Source of the DNA: Pseudomonas sp. URMO17WK12:I2 | GTDB taxonomy: Bacteria > Pseudomonadota > Gammaproteobacteria > Pseudomonadales > Pseudomonadaceae | Reading direction: 5' to 3' | Assembly: GCF_003253735.1 (NCBI RefSeq) | Contig: NZ_QKYW01000001.1 | Coordinates: 1,116,001-1,180,000 of the forward strand | Length of the DNA stretch: 64,000 nt | In this document: positions 20,397 through 29,738 of the stretch, in pieces | Position numbering within the stretch: position 1 is the first letter of the stretch | How the letters are laid out: every line of letters starts with the position of its first letter | Program-made: the position numbers and the translations under genes | Notes under the pieces: model-generated | The model's input: only the letters and a program-made list of their open reading frames with translations | The model's database searches: none | What the model was told of the DNA's origin: nothing

Positions 20397-21052
20397 ACCT
20401 GCCCTCCCGCAGACTCGCTGAGCAACCTGCAGAACGCCTCGGCCGGCGGCAACCCGGCGAAGCGCACCAGCCCCGGCGCCACGCGCTCGGAACCATTGCC
20501 CCACCACAGGCTGGCGCCACTCCAGGCCTGCTGCATCAGGGCCAGACCGCGGCCCTGGGGGCTTTCCACAGACCAGATAGCGGCGCCGCTGGCGTCCCAG
20601 CGCGGCCCGTTGCAGGTCGCCAATTGCGGGCTGCCCAGGGCTTCGACGCCGCGCTCGAACGCGTCGGCGTCGGCCTCCTCCGCCAGCGTCGACAGCAGCA
20701 ACCCTTCGGCGCGCTCGAACCAATCGTCAGTACCGCTGACCAGTTGGCCGATATCGGTATCCGCCGGCAACGGCAACGCGATGGTCAGCGGAAAATAGCG
20801 CCCCACCCGGTCGACGCTGGGCATCATCACCCCGCACGCCGGCTCCGTGCCGAGCAGGCCGGGCGCCACGGCAAAGCGCCACAGCGGGCTGACCAGGTAG
20901 GCGTCCAGCCAGGCCTCGCCAAGGGTCTGCTGGCTGGCTGCCAGCCCCGCCGCCAGCCAGTTATCCCAGGCCTCGATAAACGCCGGGCTCAAACCGCGAT
21001 GAATGAAATCTCCCCGTACGGCCAGTTTGCCGTAGAAACCTGGTGTGCTCAC
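20393..21052 (-). CDS. tagF: T6SS post-translational repressor TagF
   Basis: TagF represses the H1-T6SS independently of the kinase pathway. The 219-residue protein starts with STPGFYGKLAVRGDFI and contains GVMMPSVDRVGRYFPLTIA, both typical of the DUF2094/ImpM family. The start is GTG, overlapping the tssM stop in GTGA. The open frame extends upstream inside tssM, but nothing there resembles the family. In other species TagF can be fused to PppA; here they are separate and adjacent. Confidence 0.92.
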   Translation of the reverse strand: MSTPGFYGKLAVRGDFIHRGLSPAFIEAWDNWLAAGLAASQQTLGEAWLDAYLVSPLWRFAVAPGLLGTEPACGVMMPSVDRVGRYFPLTIALPLPADTDIGQLVSGTDDWFERAEGLLLSTLAEEADADAFERGVEALGSPQLATCNGPRWDASGAAIWSVESPQGRGLALMQQAWSGASLWWGNGSERVAPGLVRFAGLPPAEAFCRLLSESAGGQV

Positions 21053-24000
21053 AAACGCTCCGGCAGGCTGAAACCGCTCACCACCTGGCGGCGGAATGGA
21101 TTGAAGGCGCTGCTGGCGCGCAGCTCGCTGGAAATACTCGCGTTGTCCACGCGCATGCGCAGGGTGAAGCGATCCGGCGAGTTGCCCTGGGCCAGGTCCG
21201 ACTGATCGAGCAGGCGGAACCAGGCCCACGGGCCTTCCAGGGTGATGCCAGACCGGCCAGTGACCGACGCCGGCGAAATGTTCAGGCGCACCACACCCGT
21301 GCCATTGGCGCTCGGCCACTGCATGGCGACCGGGCGCGCCGGGCCATGGTCGTAAGTGAACTGCTGGCCGTCGAGATCGAGCTGGAATTGCTCGATGCTG
21401 GAGTCCATCGCCACCGGCCGCAGCTCGAAGCGCACCATCGGCTGGGTACCGCCGGAGCGGAAGAAGGCTTCGCGGATGCTCGCCGCACGCTGGAAGGTCT
21501 GCAGCACGCCACTGCCGATACCGAGTTTTTGCGCGGCGCCCGGCTGCCAGCGCCAGGTGCTCGCCGAGGTGTCCACGTAGGGCTGCAGGTACTTGCGGAA
21601 GTAGCTGTCGAGCACGCCGCCCTGGCCGAAGAAATGGCCGAAGTCGTCCAGCGTGGCATCGCGGCTACTGTTGCGATCCAGCGGGTAGCGACCCGCCAGG
21701 GACTGGCGATAGACGCTGACCACTTCGCTCATCCAGGCCGCGTTGAGCTGATTGCGGATGCCACCCATCATGGTGCCGGTGGTCGAGCCGACCACCGACT
21801 TGAGGAAGCCCTGCACCACTGGTGGCTGGCGCTCGGCGCTCAGGCGCACCTGATCGGCGGCGGCGGTAGTCTGGTTGCGCGACTCGCCCAGCAGCGCATC
21901 ACCACTGGCGCCGCTCATGGCGCTGACCTGCACGTACAGCGCGTTGAGATCCTGCAGCAGCGCATCGATGGCCGGCGGCTGGCCTTCGGCATCCTCGACC
22001 AGGCTGTTGAGTTCGGCGAAATGCGCGGTGATCGGGTCCATCTCGGTGGCCAGCACCTGGGCTGCGCCCTCCTCCGACTGCCCCACCAGCGAGCCGAGCT
22101 GCTGCTTGAGGCGGTCGACGGTGTCACCGCCACGCTCCTTGAGCTTCTCGGCGACCAGGCGCTCTTCCTTCTGCAGGTCGGTTTCCTTGGCCACCGCCTG
22201 CAGCAGTTTTTTCAGTGGCGACGTCGGGCCCGACAGCACGCGCAGCACATCCGCAGCCTGGGCCACGCTGGTCACCGGCACGAAATCGATATCGGCGAGC
22301 AGCGCATCCCACTGGCGCATGTAGTCCTGCACGTAGAGACGGCGCACCTCCAGGGCCAGGGCCGCGGCGTTCTGCCCGTCATCGAGGCTGCGACCGAGCA
22401 CCCACTGCTCCTCGGCCAGCGTGCCGGCCTGGCTGACACTGCCAACCAGGAACGCCTCGCGGTAACCACGCTGGGTGTAGAAGCCACTGAGCGGCTCGTT
22501 CAGCGGCTTGCCGCTCTTGCGGGTGAACACCAGCGCGGCATCACGCCCGGCGGCGTCGCTGATACGGAAGTCCGGGATGCCGTCGGGCAGCTTCTGGCGC
22601 TTGACCCGGTCATAGGCGCGCTGGGCCACGGACAGGCGCTGCAGCTGGCGGCGCACGTCCTCGATCAGCTGCTCGTCAAGGCGTACCACCGGCGGCTGGC
22701 GGTCATACAGCGCCGCCAGGTGCGCGTTGAGCGCTTCACGCTGTTCGGGCAACAGGTCGCGCGGCAGGCTGCGGTCCCAGTCCAGGGCGATCCAGGCCTT
22801 GATGAAGTCGGCGTCGTAGCGTTCGGCCTCACCGAGCATCAGGTAGGCCTTGAGCCCTTCGTAGAGGAAATCCGAATTGCCGCCGGCACGCAGTTGTTCT
22901 TCCAGGCGCGCCAGCACCCGCGGCGCCATGACGGCGATCAGCAGCTTGCGGTAGACACTGGAGGCTTCGCTGTCGAGCATGTCGCCCTGGTACAGGCCGA
23001 AACCTTCGGCCCAGCCTGGCGCATCACCACTGACATTGCGGATGGCGTTGAGCAGCGGCTGCACCGCCAGCACTTCGCGCTGCGCCGGGCTGAGCGCCTG
23101 CAGCTCGCCACGCAGCGGCTGCACGCGGGCATCCACGGCGGCGATATAGGCCTGGTTGGCGCGGAAACTGGCGAACCACACCGCTGCGGTGCCGAGCACC
23201 AGCACCACGGTCGCGGCGATCACCTCGCGGGCCAGCCAGCGCTTCTGCCGCTCGACCTTGGGGTTGGCGCCGACCAGGCCGCGCTCTCCGAATACCACGT
23301 CACGCAGCAGCCGCTCGATGAAGTAGCTGCGCCCGGTGCCGGTCTGGCGGGCCAGGTGCTGGCGGTCCAGGCTCATGCTCTGCGCCATGGCGCCGATCAG
23401 CCGGTCGATCGGGCTGCCTTCCTGGGTGCCGCTGGTCAGGTACACACCGCGCAGCAGCACCCGCTCCTCGTAGGGGTTGGGCTTGAACACGCCGTCGAGA
23501 AAGCCCGCCAGCGCTTCACGCAGCGCCGCGAACTGTTGCGGGAAGCCGTAGATCAGATCGCGGCGCGCCGGGTCGCGCTCCTGCTGCAGGCGCTCGACCA
23601 GGCGCTCGTTGAGGCGCGCTTCCAGGGCATCGAACTCGCTGCGAAATACCTGCAACGGGCCCTCGGCGCTCTTGCCGTCATCCAGGGTGAAGGTCATGCC
23701 CCAGACCTGGGCGCGCTCTTCCTTGCTCAGGCCGTCGAAAAACTCCATGAAACCGGGCACCAGGTCCAGCTTGGTGAGCATCACGTACACCGGGAAACGT
23801 ACGCCAAGCTGGGTATACAGCTCCTGCACCCGGGAGCGGATGGCCACCGCGTGGGCCGCCCGCTCGCTTTCACTGCCGAGCAGCAGGTCGGAGAGACTGA
23901 TGGCCACGAAGGCGCCATCGATGGGCCGGCGCGAGCGCTGCTTCTTGAGCAGGTCGAGAAAGCCCAGCCAGGCGGCCTTGTCGACCGCCGCATGGCTGTC

Positions 24001-24567
24001 CTGGGTGGTATAGCGGCCGGCGGTATCGAGCAGCACCGCTTCGTCAGCGAACCACCAGTCGCAGTTGCGCGTACCACCCACGCCGCGTACGGCGCCGGCC
24101 CCCATCTGCTCGGCGAGGGGGAACCTCAGCCCGGAGTTGGCCAGCGCGGTGGTCTTGCCGGAACCGGGCGGGCCGATGATCACGTACCACGGCAATTCGT
24201 AGAGGTTGCGCCGCTCACCACCGCCCAGCTTGGCGCGCTTGAGCAGGCCCAGGGCCTCATCCATGCGCTGGCGCAGGGTGGCCAGCTCCTCGGCGGTGGC
24301 CACACTGGTGGGGTCCGGCGCCACTTCCACCAGGCCCTGCATGACCCTGGCGGCATTACGCCGTGCCTGGATGATGCGCATCAGCCGCCAGGCCGCCCAC
24401 AGGGCGAACAGCAGGATGATCAGCGTCCAGCGCACCGTGCTGCCGGCCAGCGGTTCGAAACCGCCGATGGCGATCAACGGGCCAACGAACCAGATCACCA
24501 ATGCCAGCGCGATCAGGCCCAATACCGGCATGACCCAACGGGCCATGAAACCGAAAAACGCCTTCAC
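21049..24567 (-). CDS. tssM: T6SS membrane complex protein TssM (IcmF)
   Basis: TssM is the large inner-membrane component of the TssJLM trans-envelope complex. The 1172-residue protein has two N-terminal membrane helices (about residues 10-65) and a cytoplasmic NTPase-like region with Walker A IIGPPGSGKTTAL (about 130) and the LLDTAGRY motif. A third helix (IAATVVLVLGTAAVWFASF, about 450) precedes a long periplasmic domain with IcmF-related and C-terminal beta domains. Its ATG overlaps the tssL stop (ATGA). Length is standard. Confidence 0.96.
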   Translation of the reverse strand: MKAFFGFMARWVMPVLGLIALALVIWFVGPLIAIGGFEPLAGSTVRWTLIILLFALWAAWRLMRIIQARRNAARVMQGLVEVAPDPTSVATAEELATLRQRMDEALGLLKRAKLGGGERRNLYELPWYVIIGPPGSGKTTALANSGLRFPLAEQMGAGAVRGVGGTRNCDWWFADEAVLLDTAGRYTTQDSHAAVDKAAWLGFLDLLKKQRSRRPIDGAFVAISLSDLLLGSESERAAHAVAIRSRVQELYTQLGVRFPVYVMLTKLDLVPGFMEFFDGLSKEERAQVWGMTFTLDDGKSAEGPLQVFRSEFDALEARLNERLVERLQQERDPARRDLIYGFPQQFAALREALAGFLDGVFKPNPYEERVLLRGVYLTSGTQEGSPIDRLIGAMAQSMSLDRQHLARQTGTGRSYFIERLLRDVVFGERGLVGANPKVERQKRWLAREVIAATVVLVLGTAAVWFASFRANQAYIAAVDARVQPLRGELQALSPAQREVLAVQPLLNAIRNVSGDAPGWAEGFGLYQGDMLDSEASSVYRKLLIAVMAPRVLARLEEQLRAGGNSDFLYEGLKAYLMLGEAERYDADFIKAWIALDWDRSLPRDLLPEQREALNAHLAALYDRQPPVVRLDEQLIEDVRRQLQRLSVAQRAYDRVKRQKLPDGIPDFRISDAAGRDAALVFTRKSGKPLNEPLSGFYTQRGYREAFLVGSVSQAGTLAEEQWVLGRSLDDGQNAAALALEVRRLYVQDYMRQWDALLADIDFVPVTSVAQAADVLRVLSGPTSPLKKLLQAVAKETDLQKEERLVAEKLKERGGDTVDRLKQQLGSLVGQSEEGAAQVLATEMDPITAHFAELNSLVEDAEGQPPAIDALLQDLNALYVQVSAMSGASGDALLGESRNQTTAAADQVRLSAERQPPVVQGFLKSVVGSTTGTMMGGIRNQLNAAWMSEVVSVYRQSLAGRYPLDRNSSRDATLDDFGHFFGQGGVLDSYFRKYLQPYVDTSASTWRWQPGAAQKLGIGSGVLQTFQRAASIREAFFRSGGTQPMVRFELRPVAMDSSIEQFQLDLDGQQFTYDHGPARPVAMQWPSANGTGVVRLNISPASVTGRSGITLEGPWAWFRLLDQSDLAQGNSPDRFTLRMRVDNASISSELRASSAFNPFRRQVVSGFSLPERL

Positions 24568-25913
24568 TCGACGCCCTCCGCAAAGACTGTGATTTCGACC
24601 CGGCGGTTACGCGCGCGGCCCTCTGCCGTATCGTTCGACGCCACCGCCTCGGTGTCGCTGCGACCCTCGGCGCGGAAACGCGCGGGTTGGCCGGTCTTGG
24701 CCGCCAGCACGTCCATCACCTGCTGGGCGCGATCCTGGGACAGCTTCCAGTTGGACGGATAGCGCAGCGTGGCGATTGGCCGGTTATCGCTGTGCCCGGT
24801 GACCAGCACCTGACCGTTGACCTTGCGAATCGCCTCGGCAATGCGCAGCAGCAGCGGTTGGAAGTCATCGGCAATCGTTGCACTGCCGGAGGCGAACAAC
24901 TGGTCACCACGGATGGTCACCACGGAGCGGTCGACGGCGTCTTCCACCGCGACCTTCTGCGCGCGAATTTCCTCGGCCAGAAAGCCTGCCAGGCGTGGGC
25001 GCTCGACGATCCGTGGCTGCTGCGCCGGGCGGTCGATGGTCTGCACCGGCACGTCGCCCAAGGCGTGCAGGTTGCGGAACACCGGCTCGGCTTCGGCTGC
25101 CAGCTTCATGCGCAGGCCGAACAGCAGCAACAGCAGGATCGCCAGGCCGATGGCCACCGCCACCCAGGGCGGCAGGAACTGGCGCAGGCGATCACGGGCG
25201 ACCACCAGGCCGCGCCAGTGCGGCGACAATTCGCGCTCGATCTCGCCACGGGTACTGCGGATGGTGGCGGCCACTCGCTCACGCAAGGCGTCGAGCTGGC
25301 TGCGGCCATCCTGCATGACCCGGTAGCGACCTTCCATACCGAGGCTGATGCACAGGTACAAAAGCTCCATCAGGTTGAGGCGCTGACGTGGGTTCTGCAG
25401 GCAGTGGTCGAGCAGCTGAAAGACCTTCTCGCCGCCCCAGGCCTCGTTGTGCAGGGTGATCAGCAAGCTCTGCTTGCTCCAGTCGCTGGCGCTGCCCCAG
25501 GGCGTGCTGAGCACGGCTTCGTCCAGGGCGGTACAGAGTACGTAGCGCGCCAGCATCACCTCGTCCTGGGTCACGCCAGCGGCGCGGGCCTTGTCCTCGA
25601 ACTGGCGCAGGTAGCCGAGCAGCTGGGCGCGCAGGCTGGCCGGCGCGGGATGGGCAATGGTGCTGCGCAGGCGCGTCAGCAGTGCCAGCATTGGCCCCGC
25701 GGCGGCTTCGATAGGGTTCAGGCCCAGGCCACGGGCCGCCAGCGGCGGCGCGCTGGGCATCGCCGGCGGCGGTGAGCCGGCAGGCGCCGGGCGCGCGGGC
25801 TCGGCAGCCCGGCCACCGGGGCGCGGCATGATCATGGTGCGGTCGTTGCTCGCCGGGTCGCTGCCCTTGCCGGGCTGGCCGGGCAAGGCGCCAAATGGAT
25901 CGTCGATGGTCAT
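24564..25913 (-). CDS. tssL: T6SS membrane protein TssL with OmpA-like domain
   Basis: TssL is the DotU-type inner-membrane part of the trans-envelope complex. The 449-residue protein has a Pro/Ala N-terminus and the DotU helical domain (LCTALDEAVLSTPWG, WGGEKVFQLLDHCLQNP, about 90-265). One membrane helix follows (VAVAIGLAILLLLLFGLRM). A C-terminal OmpA-like peptidoglycan-binding domain contains VTGHSDNRPI, SNWKLSQDRAQQVMDVL and ARNRRVEI. This extended form anchors the complex to the cell wall. It starts six bases after the tssK stop. Confidence 0.96.
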   Translation of the reverse strand: MTIDDPFGALPGQPGKGSDPASNDRTMIMPRPGGRAAEPARPAPAGSPPPAMPSAPPLAARGLGLNPIEAAAGPMLALLTRLRSTIAHPAPASLRAQLLGYLRQFEDKARAAGVTQDEVMLARYVLCTALDEAVLSTPWGSASDWSKQSLLITLHNEAWGGEKVFQLLDHCLQNPRQRLNLMELLYLCISLGMEGRYRVMQDGRSQLDALRERVAATIRSTRGEIERELSPHWRGLVVARDRLRQFLPPWVAVAIGLAILLLLLFGLRMKLAAEAEPVFRNLHALGDVPVQTIDRPAQQPRIVERPRLAGFLAEEIRAQKVAVEDAVDRSVVTIRGDQLFASGSATIADDFQPLLLRIAEAIRKVNGQVLVTGHSDNRPIATLRYPSNWKLSQDRAQQVMDVLAAKTGQPARFRAEGRSDTEAVASNDTAEGRARNRRVEITVFAEGVE

Positions 25914-25919
25914 CGCGCG

Positions 25920-27254
25920 TCAGCCTCGGATGGCCCAGAAGGCCAGGTTCAGGCCCGGGAACTGGCCTGCAATATGGAAAGCGAAACCGCCGGAATGGAT
26001 CAGCTGTTTCCAGTGGTCGCTGCCCCGGTCCAGTTCGAAATAGTTGGAGCCGGCGTGGTACGGCAGCTGGCGCGGCGCCACCGGTAGCGGCAGCAGACCG
26101 ATGCCCGGCAACTGCAGGTTGACCAGGTCGCGGATGTGCTCCACCGAGCCGATCTTGGCCTGTTGCGGGAAGTGCCCACGCAGGCTCTCGCCCGGCACGT
26201 CGGCACGCACCACGAGGATGAAGCTGGCCGAGTCGAGCAGCGACTTGTCGGCGAGCATCGCCACGTGCACGCCGTAGGACTTCTCGATGATCGGGATGGG
26301 GATCGCACGGCTGTCGATGACCATCGACAGCGCCTGACGCAGCGCCAGCATCACCGGCGCGAAGGTGGTGGTCAGGTCGTCGTGCTCGTAGACCGGGTAC
26401 TCGCCTGGACGCCGTTCTGCCGCCGTGAAGGTAGCGAACTCACCGGCCAGCGCCACCAGCTCGCGGTACAGCACCTCCGGGTGCAACGGCGTGATCCGCG
26501 CCAGATGGGCGACCAGCGGCTGGGCGCGGTTGACCAGCTGCAGCAGCAGGAAATCGGCGATTTCCGAGGCACCACCTGCGCCGGAAGCCACCACTCGCCC
26601 GGCCAGGGCCTCACCACGCTGGTGCAGCAGGCCGAGCAGCTCGTTGCGAAACCCGGACAACGGCCGCGAGGCACTGACGTCGAGCAGCGGCGGGATGTAG
26701 CTGTCGTCGAGCAACAGGCTGCGGTCTTCGCGTTTCTCAACCACGCGTACCACACCAATCGCCGCGTGTTCGTCGAGGCCGTCGCGCTCGGTGATCAGGC
26801 GCAATGCCAGGGAGCCGATCGCCACGGGCGCGCGGCTTTCCAGCGAGGAATTGTCGTCACGCACTTCATGCACGCTGCTTTCGTAGCGCGCCGAACCCAG
26901 GCTTTCACCCGCTTCCACGGTGTCGCGGATCCCCGCACGGCGCAGCGGCAGCGCCAGATAGACGATACCGTCGCGCAGGTTCTCGTCGATATTCAGCGGC
27001 GCTGGCGCGGCATCGTTCTCGGGAATGTTGAAGGGTGTGCCGTCCGGCAGCAGGCCGCGCGCCGAGAGGATCGCCAGCTTGCCCTGGGCCAGCAGGGCAC
27101 TGTCGATCAACAGTTGGGAAAAGCCCCAGGCGCCGGGCTGTGCGGCATGGCTGCGGCTTTCGACCAGGGTTTCGATGTAGCGATCCTGCTGCTGGAAGTG
27201 CTGCGGTCGCAGGAACATCCCCTCCGACCAAACCACACGATTGTTCCAGGACAT
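25920..27254 (-). CDS. tssK: T6SS baseplate protein TssK
   Basis: TssK links the baseplate to the membrane complex. The 444-residue protein starts MSWNNRVVWSEGMFLRPQHFQQQDRY, the invariant TssK N-terminus, and has the usual length. A second in-frame ATG six codons upstream (MTGDPF) is less likely. It lies 14 bases after tssJ. The C-terminal part (about 320-440) is the receptor-binding-like domain that contacts TssL and TssM. Confidence is very high. Confidence 0.96.
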   Translation of the reverse strand: MSWNNRVVWSEGMFLRPQHFQQQDRYIETLVESRSHAAQPGAWGFSQLLIDSALLAQGKLAILSARGLLPDGTPFNIPENDAAPAPLNIDENLRDGIVYLALPLRRAGIRDTVEAGESLGSARYESSVHEVRDDNSSLESRAPVAIGSLALRLITERDGLDEHAAIGVVRVVEKREDRSLLLDDSYIPPLLDVSASRPLSGFRNELLGLLHQRGEALAGRVVASGAGGASEIADFLLLQLVNRAQPLVAHLARITPLHPEVLYRELVALAGEFATFTAAERRPGEYPVYEHDDLTTTFAPVMLALRQALSMVIDSRAIPIPIIEKSYGVHVAMLADKSLLDSASFILVVRADVPGESLRGHFPQQAKIGSVEHIRDLVNLQLPGIGLLPLPVAPRQLPYHAGSNYFELDRGSDHWKQLIHSGGFAFHIAGQFPGLNLAFWAIRG

Positions 27255-27268
27255 GAACGGGTCTCCAG

Positions 27269-27736
27269 TCACTCAAGAGGGGTCAGCGGCGCAGCGCTGA
27301 TGGCATAGGCGTCCAGCTGCAGGCGCAGGGCGCTTGCCTGATGGGCAGGAATTTCGATGACCTGGCGCCAGATCGAACGGTCGAGGGCGCGGTAGGCCAC
27401 CACCACGCCGAGGTGGCGGGTGGCGTCATCGAGCGTCAGCGATTTGCGTTGGGTTTCGCCGGGGTGCACCACGAAACGCTCGGTTTCGATCAGCTCGCCG
27501 GCCAGGGTGGCGTCGGCGCGGTCGACCAGCGAGAAGAAGTCGGCACGGGAAAAGGTCGAGGCATTGCGCAGCTGGTAGACCTGCACCCAGACCGGCGAGG
27601 CCGCGCTGTCGAGCGCCGGGTTGAGGTCGCGACTGGCCTGCAGCTGCAGCTCGACGGTGGTGGGCGCTGGCTCCTTCGGCGCCGACGCGCAGGCGCCGAG
27701 CAGCAAAAAGACCAGCAGTGTCAGAATCCTTGGCAT
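27269..27736 (-). CDS. tssJ: T6SS outer-membrane lipoprotein TssJ
   Basis: TssJ is the outer-membrane lipoprotein that binds the periplasmic domain of TssM. The 155-residue protein has a lipobox LLGAC (Cys16). A transthyretin-like domain follows, with VWVQVYQLRNASTFSRADFFSL and a Pro-rich FVVHPGE segment. It lies 55 bases downstream of fha1 and 14 bases upstream of tssK in the same transcript. Confidence 0.95.
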   Translation of the reverse strand: MPRILTLLVFLLLGACASAPKEPAPTTVELQLQASRDLNPALDSAASPVWVQVYQLRNASTFSRADFFSLVDRADATLAGELIETERFVVHPGETQRKSLTLDDATRHLGVVVAYRALDRSIWRQVIEIPAHQASALRLQLDAYAISAAPLTPLE

Positions 27737-27791
27737 AACGCTTCCTCGATGGTTACCGCTGGCCCGCCACGACGCGGCGGGCCACAGGGCC

Positions 27792-29387
27792 TCATCGGCC
27801 CCTCAATCTCGTAATGTGTTCTTCGTAGGCACGGCTGAACTCACGACCGAACAGCTCCTGGAAACCGTCTTCGGCCTCCTGGGAAATGGTCGCGTACAGC
27901 TCTGTGAACAGCTCCCAGTAATGGGCGCGCCGGCCATTGGGCAACAGCGCCGAGAGCCCGCTCGGCTTGTTCAGACGCCCCTCGAGCTCACGCGGTTCAA
28001 AGCGTGCGAGCAAATATTTGATGGCCGCCTGCACACCCGCCATCAGCGCCAGCTGGTGGGCGCGCAGGTCGTCGAAACTCTCGCCCACGGCCTGATCCGG
28101 GGCCATGAACGCCTGGTTGTCGTGACGCAGCAGCATCAGCAACGCTTCGTCGACATTGGGGGCGAATTTCAGCGGGTTGTTCTGGATCGGCTGGATCATG
28201 GTCTGCGCCATGCGGAACTCGCCCTTGAGGCTGGCGCGCGCGCGCAACACATCGATCAGCCCCTCGACCATCAGCCGGTAACTGCGGCCGATGGCTTCCA
28301 TCTGCGCTGCGGCGGCGGCACGGTCGAGGCGCAGGTGCTGCAAGCCCGCACCGCGCAGAAAGGCTTCCATCAGCTCGCCATCATCAACTGCAGTCGGCGC
28401 CGCAGGCGCTGCAGGTGCAGGTGCAGGTGCAGGTGCAGGTGCAGGTGCAGGTGCAGGTGCAGGTGCAGGTGCAGGTGCAGGCGCAGGTGCAGGTGCAGGT
28501 GCAGGTGCAGGCTGGGGCGGCGCGGCTGGCTCGGCAACCGGTAACGACTGAACCTGCTCTACCGGTGACTCATCCAGCGCGAACGAAGGAATTTCCACTG
28601 CCGGCATTGGCGGCAGTGGCGGCGATTCGGCGAATGGATCCGGCACCTGCGCCGCGGCGATTTGAGGGGGCTCGGCGAACGGATCGGGAATCGGCTGCGG
28701 CGCCGAGGCGGCCTGAAGATCGGCGAAAGGATCCCAGTCTGCCGGGATCACCGAAGCAGCAGGCGCCTCCGGCGGTGCGACGGCAGGTGCCGGTTGCGTC
28801 GGTCGCGGCGGCCGGAAGTCGTGCTGCTGGGCCGGCACGTGATCGGACACCGACGGCGCCACGGCAGGCGGCGGACTGAGAAAATCGAAAAGATCCGGTT
28901 TGGTATCGAACGGCGAATCACGGCGTGGCGCTGGCGCCGCGGCGGGTGCGGGATTGACCGGCGGCATCTCCAGCGGCTGAGCACTGCGACTGAGCAGCGC
29001 CTCGAAACTGTTGAACGGGTCGTCGGCCATAGCGGACGCCTGCGGCGCGGAAGGTGCAACGCTGATGCCGCTGATCTGCACACGAATCTCGTACTCACCG
29101 ATCTTCAGCACCTCGCCATCTTCCAACGGCTCGCTACTGCCGCGTCGCAAACGCGTGCCGGCGTTCTGCAGGATCACCCCGTTGGTGCTGGTGTCGGTGA
29201 TGTAGTAGATGCCGTCGCGGTACTGGATGACGCAATGCTGGCTGGACACCAGGCGCTCCGGGTCAGGCAGCACCCAATCGTTGCCGGCACTGCGCCCGAT
29301 CTTCAGCTCACCACGATCGAGCTCGACCTCGGCCCGTTGCCCGGGGGTCAGCTTGTGATAGGTGGTGATGAACAGACGCAGCGGCAT
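27792..29387 (-). CDS. fha1: T6SS forkhead-associated protein Fha1 (TagH)
   Basis: This phosphothreonine-binding scaffold is the substrate of PpkA and PppA; phosphorylation promotes T6SS assembly. The 531-residue protein has an N-terminal FHA domain (about residues 25-95) with the conserved GRSAGNDW, SSQHCVIQYRDG and DTSTNGVILQN. A low-complexity middle includes a long Pro-Ala run (about 292-325). A C-terminal ImpI/VasC domain (about 330-531) ends VREFSRAYEEH-like. The start was chosen at MPLRLFITTYHKL, the family N-terminus, preceded by AAGGAG. It is the first gene of the minus-strand operon. Confidence 0.95.
   Translation of the reverse strand: MPLRLFITTYHKLTPGQRAEVELDRGELKIGRSAGNDWVLPDPERLVSSQHCVIQYRDGIYYITDTSTNGVILQNAGTRLRRGSSEPLEDGEVLKIGEYEIRVQISGISVAPSAPQASAMADDPFNSFEALLSRSAQPLEMPPVNPAPAAAPAPRRDSPFDTKPDLFDFLSPPPAVAPSVSDHVPAQQHDFRPPRPTQPAPAVAPPEAPAASVIPADWDPFADLQAASAPQPIPDPFAEPPQIAAAQVPDPFAESPPLPPMPAVEIPSFALDESPVEQVQSLPVAEPAAPPQPAPAPAPAPAPAPAPAPAPAPAPAPAPAPAPAPAAPAAPTAVDDGELMEAFLRGAGLQHLRLDRAAAAAQMEAIGRSYRLMVEGLIDVLRARASLKGEFRMAQTMIQPIQNNPLKFAPNVDEALLMLLRHDNQAFMAPDQAVGESFDDLRAHQLALMAGVQAAIKYLLARFEPRELEGRLNKPSGLSALLPNGRRAHYWELFTELYATISQEAEDGFQELFGREFSRAYEEHITRLRGR
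28411..28512. repeat. About 17 GCAGGT hexamers inside fha1
   Basis: A run of about 17 six-base units (GCAGGT, one unit GCAGGC near 28477-28482) encodes the Pro-Ala tract of Fha1. Unit length is divisible by three, so copy-number change keeps the frame. Such near-perfect arrays are prone to slippage. Confidence 0.92.
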
Positions 29388-29738
29388 TGCGGCTCCTTGC
29401 AGTGCGGTAAAAAAACCATGTTCTTCGAGAGGTGTCGATATGCCAAACGCCCTATTTTTTGCCCTTGGCCGATACGGTTCAATGCCCAAGCGGGCATATA
29501 TTTCCAAGCGGTTGTGAGTCACTGCACAGAAGACGGAAATACTGTGCATCGCGACAGTTTCTACTGCCTTGCCCTCGCTTGACAATGCTCAAAGAGCGCT
29601 CGGAGAATGGCGCCGATATGCACCGAACCCCGCCTGAATAGTGGCACTTAGCCGCCTTTCGTCATGAGCACGGGCCGCCAGACCGTTTTGCGGCGAGCGC
29701 TCATTAGACCCCTGGGCCCGACATGGAGAGCACCTGAC
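29388..29738. promoter_or_regulatory. Divergent T6SS control region between fha1 and tssA
   Basis: The 351-base gap must hold promoters for both T6SS operons. It contains two inverted repeats: ATGCCC-AAGC-GGGCAT (29482-29497) and TGCACAG-n12-CTGTGCA (29523-29548). It is AT-richer than its surroundings near 29450-29510. A GGA lies in a possible GCGC-stemmed loop (29596-29613), and GGA recurs at the tssA ribosome site (29725-29727). In P. aeruginosa, RsmA represses both leaders; the GGA motifs fit this, but it is inference. No credible gene was found. Confidence 0.6.

Noticed and set aside
21043..24762. A 1239-codon plus-strand open frame opposite tssM
   Set aside because: The frame mirrors tssM across high-GC DNA; its translation is Gln/His/Arg-rich and matches no family, and the minus-strand gene has full motifs.
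28411..28512. CRISPR array
   Set aside because: Units are six bases long without spacers; it is a coding microsatellite in fha1.
29432..29641. A 69-codon open frame in the divergent T6SS control region
   Set aside because: It spans both inverted repeats and GGA motifs, has no ribosome site and no family likeness; a regulatory role is likelier.
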